NCBI GenBank assembly: GCA_030725785.1
Contig: JANRFB010000044.1
Location: 1 to 56,025, forward strand
Origin: Solirubrobacteraceae bacterium
GTDB lineage: Bacteria > Actinomycetota > Thermoleophilia > Solirubrobacterales > Solirubrobacteraceae
Length of the DNA stretch: 56,025 bases
Direction: 5' to 3'
Made by a program: the position numbers and the translations under genes. The notes beneath the pieces were generated by a model that saw only the letters and a program-made list of their open reading frames with translations, did not search any database and was not told the origin of the DNA. Of this stretch, positions 13,967 to 21,675 are shown piece after piece; the first letter of the stretch is position 1; each line of letters opens with the position of its first letter.

Positions 13967-16900
13967 TCAGGCAGCTTGCACGGAGCTGCTGTCGCCTTCG
14001 CCTTCGGCCGGAAGCTTGCGACTGATCACCTTCGAGACGCCGTCGCCGCCCATCGAAACGCCGTAGAGCGAATCGGCCGCTTCCATCGTCCGCTGCTGGT
14101 GCGTAACGACGATGAACTGAGCGCGGTCACGGTAGAGCCTCAGCAGCTCAAGGAAGCGCCCGATATTTAGATCGTCGAGCGCAGCTTCAACCTCATCGAG
14201 GATGTAGAACGGACATGGCTTAGCTAGGAAGACCGAGAAAAGGAAGGCGATCGCGGTCATCGATTTTTCGCCACCCGAAAGCAGCGTCAGGCGTTTCATC
14301 GACTTTCCTGCCGGCGTGATCTCAATCTCTACGCCGAGATCGTCTTCTGGTTCGCCTATCTCACGTTCAGCTTCGGCGTTGGCCTCGTCCTCGGCCGCTT
14401 CTAGCCGTGCGGCCTCTTCTTCGCCTCCGCCGCCGAGGACGGCCTTGGGAGTCTGCTCCTCGCGCACCAGACGGAGGCGACCACGGCCACCGGGGAAGCA
14501 ATGGGCTGCAAGCTCTTCAAAGTTCTTTGCCGCAGCCTCAAAGGTCTCCTCGAAGCTCTCGCGGATCTGACGATCGGTGTCACGAATTAGCGTGCGCAGC
14601 TCGCGCATCGCTGTCTCGAGATCGGTGCGCTGATGCTCGAGCGTCTCGACGTGCTCCAGTGCCTCTTCGTACTGAGCTTTGGCCAGCGGGTTAACGGGAC
14701 CAATCTGCTCGCGGCGACGCTCTAGCCGCACGATCCGCTGCTCAAGTGAAGCGATCGCATCAGCGTCGAGCGGTTCGACCGATGGCTCCGCTTCAAGACC
14801 GAGCAGCTCGGCAAGTCGAGCAAGTTCAGCTTCGGTTTCAGAGTGCTGGTCGCGGGCTTGCTGGGCGGCCACCTCGGCCTTCGTGACGGCCTCCCCGGCG
14901 TCACGCAGCGAGCCCTGTAGTTCGGCGCCGGACTGGGCGAAGGCGCGCAGATCGTCGGTGACGCCGGCGTTGCCGAGCCGGTCAGCCTCAAGTTCAGCCT
15001 CGAAGATCGCTACCCGCTCCTTAACCGCTGAGTGAGCCTCCTCGAGGGCGTGCTCGAAGGCGTTGTAAGCGGGAACCATGCCAACCTCGTAAGCGATCGC
15101 CAGTTCCAGGGTCGCAACCGACTGCTTGCGTTGCTCACGGGCCTCAGCGGCCTGCTCGGCGACTCTCCGCTCCGCGGCTAGCTCGCCCTCTAGCTGGGCG
15201 CGAGCGACTGCTCCCGCACCCTGCTCTGGAGACTGGCGTCGCTGCTCGATGATCCACTCTGCGCGGCGAGCAGACTCAGCTGCTTGAGCGGCGTTACGTT
15301 CACCGGTTCGGGAGCTGTCGTCAGCGGCCGCGAGAGCCTGTTCGGTCGAAGTGCAAGCCTGCGCCGCAGCTGTTAGAGCCGTGGCCGTTGTGCCCGCCGA
15401 ATCGGCCGCGCGCGCTGCGTCAGCGGCGAGCTGCTCGCGCCGCTGGCGCTCGGCAAGAACCTGTTCGCCGCTGCCGCTGGCGCTCTGACGTAGCTCGCCG
15501 GTAGCGCCGTTCCAAACACGCCCGCCGCGCGTCACCGCGATGGCGGCGAAATCAGCGGGCAAGCCATCGAACGTATCTACCAGCCAGACGTCCGCCAGCA
15601 AGCGCCGTCCAAGCTCGGCGTTCTTGCCGCCACTAATGCAATCTGCCAGGCAGCGAGCGCCCGGCGGCCCCGAGGCAGCGCGACGGCTGGCGTCGCCGGC
15701 GGCAGTGACCAGGGCTGACCCCCCACCGGCGCCAAGCCGGCCGAGCAGCTCCTGACCGCCCGCGAGGTCATCGACAATCGCCGCCCGCAGGCGAGCCCCT
15801 AGGACCGCTGCGACCGCGGTCTCATAGCCGGCTTCGACATCGAGACTGCTCGCCAACGAAGGCTTCCCTTCGGGGGCGTCAGCATGTTCGCGGAGGAAAT
15901 CGTCTAGTCGCGAGAGCTCAGCGGTAAGACGAGCAACCTCACGCGTGGCCTGTTCGCTGGCCTGCTCGATCTCGCGCAGTTCAGCGCGGGCACCGTTCGC
16001 AGCGGCTTCAGCGGCGTCTCGCTGCGCGACCAGCTCGGCCGCGGTTGCGGCTGCAGCATCGCTCTGGGCGACAGCTCCGTCTCGCTCCACAAGCAGCGCA
16101 GCGAGCTCCGCATCTAGCTCGGCGGCACGTTCAAGGTCGAGCTTTGCCAGCGCAGCCTCCAGCGAGGCGATTCGCTGCGTGCCGCTTAAGTCCGGAGAGT
16201 CATCGGCCACTTGAGGCCGCAAACGCTCAAGCTGACCCTCGCGCTGCTCTAAGCGGTCGGCTAGCGCAAGCGCGTTCTCGCGCGCGCGCTCAATACGCAT
16301 CTCGATTTTGCCGGCCGCGCTGCGGGCGAGTTCGCCGCGGCGCGCGATCGCTTCGCGCCGTTCGCTCCGCTGGGCCAGCTGCCTCTCAGCTTCTTCACGC
16401 TTCAGGTCGACCTGACCGAGCTTCTCTTGAAGCGCGTCACGGGCCTCGCGTGCAGCGGTTGCCGCTTTCTCTGAGCTTTCCAACGAGCTGCGTCCAAGGC
16501 GCGATGCGTCACGGACCAATTCCCACGATGCCTCTGTCGTCTGGCGTTCAACGCGCGCCAGCAACTCCGCCGCTTCAGCTTGGCGCTTGAGCGGCCGAAG
16601 CTGTGAGCGGGCTTCGCGCTCGATATCGAGACAACGATCGAGGTTTTCCTGCGCGCGGTCGAGCTTGATCTGTGCGCGGCGACGGCGTTTGCGGTGCTTG
16701 CCGAGACCGGCGGCCTCCTCGATCAGCAAGCGACGGTCGCGCGGCTTCGACGTGACGATCGATTCAACGCGCCCCTGCGAGACGACCGAGTGCATCTCCT
16801 TGCCAAGCCCCGTGTCGGAAAGAACCTCGAGCACGTCGACGAGCCGGCAGCGTGCTCCGTTTAGGCGGTACTCACCTTCGCCGTTGCGATCGAGACGGCG

Positions 16901-17203
16901 AAGGATCGAGATCTCGCCCATCGGCATCTCGATAGCCCCGTCCGAGTTGTCGATGATCAGCTCAACTTCGGCCGACGAGCGCGCCTTGACGCCGTGGCCG
17001 CCACCGAAGATCACATCCTGCATCTTCTGGCCGCGGACTGCGAGTGGCGACTGCTCTCCCATCGCCCAGAGCACTGCATCGGTGATGTTAGATTTTCCCG
17101 AGCCGTTCGGCCCGACGACGACGGACACGCCAGGCGCGAACTCGAGCACGGTCCGCTCGGGGAATGACTTGAAGCCTTTCAGGCTGATCGACTTCAGATG
17201 CAC
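13967..17203 (-). CDS. smc: Chromosome segregation ATPase SMC
   Basis: A 1078-residue SMC, slightly short for bacteria. The N-terminal ABC half has Walker A at 31-38 (GPNGSGKS). Long coiled coils flank a hinge (LGAGGGSALV region). The C-terminal half has the signature LSGGEKSMTAIAFLFS, Walker B FYILDEVEAALDD and an H-loop VVTHQQRTM. It works with ScpA and ScpB, encoded at 50762-52233, to compact and segregate chromosomes. The GTG at 17203 lies one base after the rnc stop with GAGGG upstream; the frame extends further into rnc but those residues are not SMC-like. Confidence 0.97.
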   Translation of the reverse strand: MHLKSISLKGFKSFPERTVLEFAPGVSVVVGPNGSGKSNITDAVLWAMGEQSPLAVRGQKMQDVIFGGGHGVKARSSAEVELIIDNSDGAIEMPMGEISILRRLDRNGEGEYRLNGARCRLVDVLEVLSDTGLGKEMHSVVSQGRVESIVTSKPRDRRLLIEEAAGLGKHRKRRRRAQIKLDRAQENLDRCLDIEREARSQLRPLKRQAEAAELLARVERQTTEASWELVRDASRLGRSSLESSEKAATAAREARDALQEKLGQVDLKREEAERQLAQRSERREAIARRGELARSAAGKIEMRIERARENALALADRLEQREGQLERLRPQVADDSPDLSGTQRIASLEAALAKLDLERAAELDAELAALLVERDGAVAQSDAAAATAAELVAQRDAAEAAANGARAELREIEQASEQATREVARLTAELSRLDDFLREHADAPEGKPSLASSLDVEAGYETAVAAVLGARLRAAIVDDLAGGQELLGRLGAGGGSALVTAAGDASRRAASGPPGARCLADCISGGKNAELGRRLLADVWLVDTFDGLPADFAAIAVTRGGRVWNGATGELRQSASGSGEQVLAERQRREQLAADAARAADSAGTTATALTAAAQACTSTEQALAAADDSSRTGERNAAQAAESARRAEWIIEQRRQSPEQGAGAVARAQLEGELAAERRVAEQAAEAREQRKQSVATLELAIAYEVGMVPAYNAFEHALEEAHSAVKERVAIFEAELEADRLGNAGVTDDLRAFAQSGAELQGSLRDAGEAVTKAEVAAQQARDQHSETEAELARLAELLGLEAEPSVEPLDADAIASLEQRIVRLERRREQIGPVNPLAKAQYEEALEHVETLEHQRTDLETAMRELRTLIRDTDRQIRESFEETFEAAAKNFEELAAHCFPGGRGRLRLVREEQTPKAVLGGGGEEEAARLEAAEDEANAEAEREIGEPEDDLGVEIEITPAGKSMKRLTLLSGGEKSMTAIAFLFSVFLAKPCPFYILDEVEAALDDLNIGRFLELLRLYRDRAQFIVVTHQQRTMEAADSLYGVSMGGDGVSKVISRKLPAEGEGDSSSVQAA

Positions 17204-17204
17204 G

Positions 17205-17876
17205 TCAGTCGCCCTCGTTTGTTGGCCCGAGTGCGATCCGCGCTGCTTCCTGCTCGGCGGCCTTCTTCGTCCGCCCAACACCTCGGCCGACGACCTCGCC
17301 AGCGACGATGGCCGTGACTGCGAAGCTCCGCTCGTGAGGAGGCCCATCCTCGCTTGTTATCTCGTAGTCGACTAGTTGGCCGCGAGCAGCGAGCTGCTCC
17401 TGCAACGCCGACTTGAAATCGATCGGATGTTCGAGCGCGAGAGCCAATTCGGGAGCAAAGCAGTCGACCACTGCGGCGGCGGTCGTCTCGTAGCCCTGCT
17501 CGATGTAGCAAGCACCGATGATCGCTTCGACAATCGAGGAGAGGACGCGTTCGCTGACAAGCGTGTCGGCAATCGGTGTGCCATCGGGCGCTGCGGCAGC
17601 GAGTCGCCCCGGCACATCCAAGCGAACCGCCACTTCGCGGCAGGCCGCGCCGGAAACCGTCTGCGCTCTGATCTTCGTCAGCCGACCAGCGCCGAAGCGG
17701 TCGGCTTCCAAGAGCGGGTAGAGGTGCGACGTGATCGCCAGCCCGAGCACGCTGTCGCCAAGAAAGGCGAGCCGCTCGTAGGAGTCGCTGCTGCGCTCGC
17801 CCCACGAGGCGTGCGTGAAGACCTGCCGGTAAAGGTCGGCCGGCAGATCGTCGAGGAGTGAGGTGAGGGTTTGCAG
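17205..17876 (-). CDS. rnc: Ribonuclease III with atypical active site, apparent CTG start
   Basis: A 223-residue RNase III: endonuclease domain (residues 1-140) and a dsRBD (about 150-220, DFKSALQEQLAARGQ, GVGRTKKAAEQEAARIAL). Two of four family catalytic acids are changed: the signature reads ERLAFLGDSVL, with Ala37 where the second Glu is expected, and LSSIVEAIIG has Ser114 for Asp; D41 and E117 remain. The frame begins right after the acpP stop (same frame) and has no ATG, GTG or TTG before a GTG at 17750, which would cut off the signature. CTG at 17876 gives a normal N-terminus (LQTLTSLLDDLPADLYRQVF). Confidence 0.88.
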   Translation of the reverse strand: MQTLTSLLDDLPADLYRQVFTHASWGERSSDSYERLAFLGDSVLGLAITSHLYPLLEADRFGAGRLTKIRAQTVSGAACREVAVRLDVPGRLAAAAPDGTPIADTLVSERVLSSIVEAIIGACYIEQGYETTAAAVVDCFAPELALALEHPIDFKSALQEQLAARGQLVDYEITSEDGPPHERSFAVTAIVAGEVVGRGVGRTKKAAEQEAARIALGPTNEGD

Positions 17877-17879
17877 AGC

Positions 17880-18131
17880 TCAGGAGCTGGCGCTGGTGTG
17901 GGCGAGGACAAAGTCGATTGATTGACCGACGGTGAGGATCTCTGCTGCTTGCTCGTCCGACATCTTCGTGCCGTACGTGTCTTCGAACTCTTGGACGAGC
18001 GTGTAGAGGTCGAGCGAGTCGGCTTCGAGATCTTCTTTGAAGCGCGTCTCGTCGTTGATCGTGGCGGGGTCAACGTCAAGCTCGTCGGCAAGATGCCGGC
18101 GGATCAATTCGAGGACGTCGTCACGAGTCAT
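17880..18131 (-). CDS. acpP: Acyl carrier protein
   Basis: An 83-residue ACP. Ser39 in EADSLDLYTLV is the phosphopantetheine site; the sequence is otherwise standard (MTRDDVLELIRRHLADEL). It carries growing acyl chains in fatty acid synthesis. The ATG at 18131 overlaps the plsX stop by 11 bases; the frame continues upstream but only into non-ACP sequence. It is followed by rnc after one codon in the same frame. No fabD, fabH or fabG lies here. Confidence 0.96.
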   Translation of the reverse strand: MTRDDVLELIRRHLADELDVDPATINDETRFKEDLEADSLDLYTLVQEFEDTYGTKMSDEQAAEILTVGQSIDFVLAHTSASS

Positions 18132-19179
18132 CAGGCGGAAAACTAGCCGCGCCTTCGGACGGGCTGCCAGCCTCAAGGCCGCCCGAACGGCGCAGCGCGC
18201 CGCCAGCTTCGAGCATTGCTTCGGTGCGCCCAACCAGATCCCCGCTTACCGCGCGAGCCGCGAGCAGGATCGCCTGCGAGAACCCGTAGCGCGTAAACCG
18301 ACCGTGCGAGACAACAGCCAATCGCCGGAGGCCAAGCATGTAAGCGCCGCCAGGACCCTCGGGGTCGATCTCGTCGCGGAAGCCCCGTAGTGCGGGGCGA
18401 AGCAGAGCGCCACCAAGCTTGGCGCGCGCCGAACTTGTGGCAGCATCCCTAATGCCGCCAACGACGGCCTGCGAGATACCTTCCATCACCTTCAGAGCGA
18501 CATTGCCGGTGAAGCCGTCGGTGACGATCACGTCAGCAATACCTGCGGCGAGGTCGTTCCCCTCGATGTTGCCGACGAAATCGAAGGTTGAGCCTGTTCC
18601 TGCCAAGAGCTGCTGCCCGGCTTCGATCACGACTGCCGTGCCGCGGCTGGCCTCACTGCCGTTAGAGAGCAACGCGACGCGCGGCCGCTCTTGACCAAGC
18701 ACGGTTGTCGCGAGCGCCGCTCCCATGAAGGCGAACTGAACGAGGTGCTCGCTGCGAACCTCAACGTTGGCGCCGACGTCGAGCAACGTGACCGGACTGC
18801 CAGGGATTGGCACCGGCGTCGCCAATGCGGGCCGGTAGATACCCCGGGCGCGCTTAATCTCGAACAGCCCGGCGGCCAGAGTCGCGCCAGTAGCTCCAGC
18901 GCTCACGAGTGCATCGGCTTCACCCTCGGCCACGGCGCGCGCAGCCTGAACGATCGAAGCCTCAGGATTAGAGCGTGCCGCCCGCGCTGGGTCAGCCTCC
19001 TTGGCGATCGATAGGGGCGCGCTGACCACTTCGATTCCGGCAGCGACCTCGCCGATCTGCTCGGCATCGCCAAAGAGGAGCACCTTCACGCCAAGCGCAG
19101 CCGCGATCGCAGCACCGGCAGCTACTTCGGCGGGACCAAGATCGGCCCCGTTCGCGTCGACCGCGACCGTGACGCTCAT
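18121..19179 (-). CDS. plsX: Phosphate acyltransferase PlsX
   Basis: A 352-residue enzyme that makes acyl-phosphate from acyl-ACP for phospholipid synthesis with PlsY. The family start TVAVDANGADLGPAEVAAGA (usually AVDAMGGD), then ALVSAGATGATLAAG, LLDVGANVEV, and VIVTDGFTGNVALKVMEG are all present. The C-terminal 20 residues are a non-conserved tail. Order rpmF-plsX-acpP-rnc-smc is conserved in many bacteria. Starts 6 nt after rpmF. Confidence 0.95.
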   Translation of the reverse strand: MSVTVAVDANGADLGPAEVAAGAAIAAALGVKVLLFGDAEQIGEVAAGIEVVSAPLSIAKEADPARAARSNPEASIVQAARAVAEGEADALVSAGATGATLAAGLFEIKRARGIYRPALATPVPIPGSPVTLLDVGANVEVRSEHLVQFAFMGAALATTVLGQERPRVALLSNGSEASRGTAVVIEAGQQLLAGTGSTFDFVGNIEGNDLAAGIADVIVTDGFTGNVALKVMEGISQAVVGGIRDAATSSARAKLGGALLRPALRGFRDEIDPEGPGGAYMLGLRRLAVVSHGRFTRYGFSQAILLAARAVSGDLVGRTEAMLEAGGALRRSGGLEAGSPSEGAASFPPDDS

Positions 19180-19185
19180 CTAGAG

Positions 19186-19374
19186 CTACTGGTCGGTGTT
19201 GGCCGGGGCGACGATTGAACGGCCGCCGTAGGTACCGCAGTTAGAGCAGACACGGTGCGCAAGGCGCGGCGCGCCGCACTCTGGGCAGCCGCCACCGGTC
19301 GGCGCAGCGATCCCGTGCTGGGCGCGGCGCTTTGCCGTGCGGCTGTGTGACTGTCGTTGCTTAGGAACGGCCAT
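19186..19374 (-). CDS. rpmF: Ribosomal protein L32 (zinc-binding form)
   Basis: A 62-residue L32. It keeps two Cys pairs (CPECGAPR and CSNCG), so it is the zinc-binding C+ form. The basic N-terminus (AVPKQRQSHSRTAKRRAQHG) is typical. A TATCTT hexamer lies 10 nt upstream of the ATG, and plsX follows directly. Confidence 0.95.
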   Translation of the reverse strand: MAVPKQRQSHSRTAKRRAQHGIAAPTGGGCPECGAPRLAHRVCSNCGTYGGRSIVAPANTDQ

Positions 19375-19384
19375 TCGAAGCTCA

Positions 19385-19390
19385 AAGATA
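19385..19390 (-). promoter_or_regulatory. Likely -10 (TATCTT) for rpmF
   Basis: CGC-TATCTT on the minus strand, 10 nt before ATG 19374, giving a leader of only a few bases. Confidence 0.45.
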
Positions 19391-19415
19391 GCGAACCCGC
19401 GAAAAAGAGCCGCGT

Positions 19416-19931
19416 TCAGTCGAACTTCAGCTCGTCCAATTTCGACCAGCGCGGGTCCTTATCGGGCTCGTGGTCGTGGCCGGGATCGATATTCAAATCA
19501 ATGCCGCAAGTTGGACAGAGACCTAGGCACTGCGGCTTGCAGATCACCTGAGTTGGAAGCGCCAGCGCGAGAGAGTCATGGGCCCACCTGTCGAGCGAGA
19601 CGACCGATCCATCGATGTATGGGCTGTCGAGCTCCTCTCCCCCGTCAGCCTGATCGACCTCGCGCACCTCGACCGTCGTCTTGCGTTCGGCTGGGCCGAG
19701 GCAGCGCATGCAGGTTCCGCGCATCGTCGTCTCAAACGCCAGCTTCAGAGCCCAGCCATCACCGTTCATGCGCGTCACGTCAACGACCACCGGGCATGGC
19801 TGCGGCTCCGGTCGATACGGCTCACCGGCAAACTCGAACTCGCCTAGCTCAGCCTCCAGCTCAAGCCGTTTGCCGTCGCCCGCGCTAAGTCCGAGGATCG
19901 CTAGATCGAAGCTCTCTGAGTCGCTCGCCAT
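19416..19931 (-). CDS. yceD: DUF177/YceD family protein
   Basis: A 171-residue YceD family protein. The hallmark Cys cluster is seen: GTCMRCLG in the middle and CKPQCLGLCPTCGIDLN near the C-terminus. In E. coli and plants the family affects 23S rRNA accumulation. It sits upstream of rpmF as in most bacteria. A TAATCT box is 7 nt before the ATG, so the transcript is likely leaderless. Confidence 0.92.
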   Translation of the reverse strand: MASDSESFDLAILGLSAGDGKRLELEAELGEFEFAGEPYRPEPQPCPVVVDVTRMNGDGWALKLAFETTMRGTCMRCLGPAERKTTVEVREVDQADGGEELDSPYIDGSVVSLDRWAHDSLALALPTQVICKPQCLGLCPTCGIDLNIDPGHDHEPDKDPRWSKLDELKFD

Positions 19932-19938
19932 CGGCTGG

Positions 19939-19944
19939 AGATTA
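19939..19944 (-). promoter_or_regulatory. Leaderless -10 (TAATCT) for yceD
   Basis: TAATCT on the minus strand, 7 nt before ATG 19931. Confidence 0.55.
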
Positions 19945-19972
19945 GAGCCTTGGGGACAGAGAGCGACGAGCC

Positions 19973-21583
19973 TCAGTCACCACTTAACTCGCGGCGCAGA
20001 ACCTTGCCGGTAGCGTTGCGCGGTAGCTCGTCGATGAACAGCACTTCTCGCGGCACTTTGTAGCGCGCCAGTCGATCCCGAACGAGGTCCTGAAGCTCAG
20101 CCTCATCCGGGCCGCCCTCGCCGCTGACGACGACGAACGCTCTTAGCCGCTGACCCCACTGGGCGTCGGCCACCCCGATCACGGCCGCGTCGGAAACCCC
20201 CGGGTGATCGGCCAGCAGATCCTCGACCTCGCGCGGGAAGACATTCTCGCCGCCGGAGACAATCATCTCATCGTCGCGGCCGTCGATGAACAAGCGGCCG
20301 GCAGAGTCGAAGTGGCCAACATCCCCCGCCGACATAAGGCCTGAGATCTGCTGCTTCGTCTGTCCGCCGGTGTAGCCATCGAAGCCGAGTCCGTTGCCGA
20401 CGAAGATCCGGCCTGTGACTTCGAGCCCTGTGACCGGCTTGTCGTGCTCGTCAAAGAGCTCGACAACCGTTCCGCGCGGTGGACGGCCCGCGGTGCCCGG
20501 CGCGTCGCGCAGATCGGCCGGGCCGGCGACCGTCGCCCAAGCAACCTCGGTCGACCCGTACAGGTTGTAGAGGATGTCGCCAAAGCGATCCATCGCCCGC
20601 AGCGCCAGCTCTCCGGGCAGCGCGCTGCCGCTTGCGGCGATCACTTTCAGCCGCGATAGGTCGACGCCGGCAAGTGCGTCGGCGGGCAGCTCGACCATCC
20701 GCTGGAGCATCACCGGCACGACCACCAGCGCGCTGGCTGCGTTGCGGGCCGCCGCGACCAGCGATTGCTGCGGGTCGAAACCGCGCTGGAGGACGATCGT
20801 CGAGCCGAGCATCAACGCCAGAGAGAAGTGAGCCATCCCCCACGAGTGAAATAGCGGCGGTGCGATCAACGTTATCTCCCGGGCGCGAAGCGGGATCACG
20901 TCAAGCAGCGACGCGGCGGGAGCAAGCGAGCTCGGTTGCTCGCGCTGCGCACCCTTCGGCATTCCGGTCGTTCCGCTCGTGAGGATGATGATCCGACCCG
21001 GTGACGGTGGCGGATCGAGCGCGTCGCTCGGTTGGCCAGCGCGGATCTCGTCGAGGGTTCGGGTAGGGCTGCTGCCGGGGCTATCTGCCCAAGCGATGAA
21101 ACAGATCCTGCCCTCGCTTGCAGCCGCCACCGTTTCGCCGAACTCATCGTCGTAGACGATCGCAACCGGCTTCTCCTGGTCGCAGACCGCGCTCACCTGA
21201 GGCGCAGCGAACATCGTGTTCAAGAAGATCAGGTCGGCGCCAATCCTGTCAGCGGCGATTGTCACCTCAACGAAATAACGGTGGTTGCGGCAGAGGACGG
21301 CGATCCCGTCACCCGCTCCGATGCCGGCAGCACTCAAACCGCGTGCCAGCTCGTTTGCGCGGCGATCTAGCTCGGCGTAGGTAAGTGCGCCGCTGTCATC
21401 GATCAGGGCCAGCGTGCCGGGGCGACGGATGGCGGCGCTCGCATAGCCGCCGGCGATCGAGGTTCCCCAGCGACGCAGCACGCCTACGGACTGCAGTAGC
21501 CGCAACGGATTCTCGGGCCGAACCATTCCAGCGCGAGCGAAAGTGCGGGCAACAAACGCTGCCTCTTCGACCTTTTCGCGCAT
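19973..21583 (-). CDS. Acyl-CoA synthetase / AMP-dependent ligase
   Basis: A 536-residue ANL superfamily enzyme that activates a carboxylic acid, most likely a fatty acid, through an acyl-AMP. Motif A3 is ILTSGTTGMPKGA, A5 is LYGSTEVAW, A7-A8 include SAGDVGHFDSAGRLFIDGRD, and the catalytic A10 Lys is in PRNATGKVLRREL. The substrate cannot be told from sequence; many actinobacteria use such FadD-like enzymes with lipid substrates. It stands alone, 41 bp upstream of yceD, with its own -10 box 7 nt before the ATG. Confidence 0.9.
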   Translation of the reverse strand: MREKVEEAAFVARTFARAGMVRPENPLRLLQSVGVLRRWGTSIAGGYASAAIRRPGTLALIDDSGALTYAELDRRANELARGLSAAGIGAGDGIAVLCRNHRYFVEVTIAADRIGADLIFLNTMFAAPQVSAVCDQEKPVAIVYDDEFGETVAAASEGRICFIAWADSPGSSPTRTLDEIRAGQPSDALDPPPSPGRIIILTSGTTGMPKGAQREQPSSLAPAASLLDVIPLRAREITLIAPPLFHSWGMAHFSLALMLGSTIVLQRGFDPQQSLVAAARNAASALVVVPVMLQRMVELPADALAGVDLSRLKVIAASGSALPGELALRAMDRFGDILYNLYGSTEVAWATVAGPADLRDAPGTAGRPPRGTVVELFDEHDKPVTGLEVTGRIFVGNGLGFDGYTGGQTKQQISGLMSAGDVGHFDSAGRLFIDGRDDEMIVSGGENVFPREVEDLLADHPGVSDAAVIGVADAQWGQRLRAFVVVSGEGGPDEAELQDLVRDRLARYKVPREVLFIDELPRNATGKVLRRELSGD

Positions 21584-21590
21584 TACGCGC

Positions 21591-21596
21591 AGCGTA
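21591..21596 (-). promoter_or_regulatory. Leaderless -10 (TACGCT) for the acyl-CoA synthetase
   Basis: TACGCT on the minus strand, 7 nt before ATG 21583, in the 92-bp divergent gap. Confidence 0.55.
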
Positions 21597-21660
21597 TCGA
21601 GCGAGGCATATCGACACGGTCACGCTGCAGGGGTGCCTGCGGTCTGTCAGAAGCTGCGCG

Positions 21661-21666
21661 TACGGT
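21661..21666 (+). promoter_or_regulatory. Leaderless -10 (TACGGT) for the coiled-coil nuclease-like gene
   Basis: TACGGT on the + strand, 9 nt before GTG 21676. Confidence 0.4.
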
Positions 21667-21675
21667 GCAACTTAC

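Noticed and set aside
17348-17805. Other minus strand ORFs over rnc
   Set aside because: Arg-rich, low-complexity translations in the wrong frame; the rnc frame carries all domain matches.
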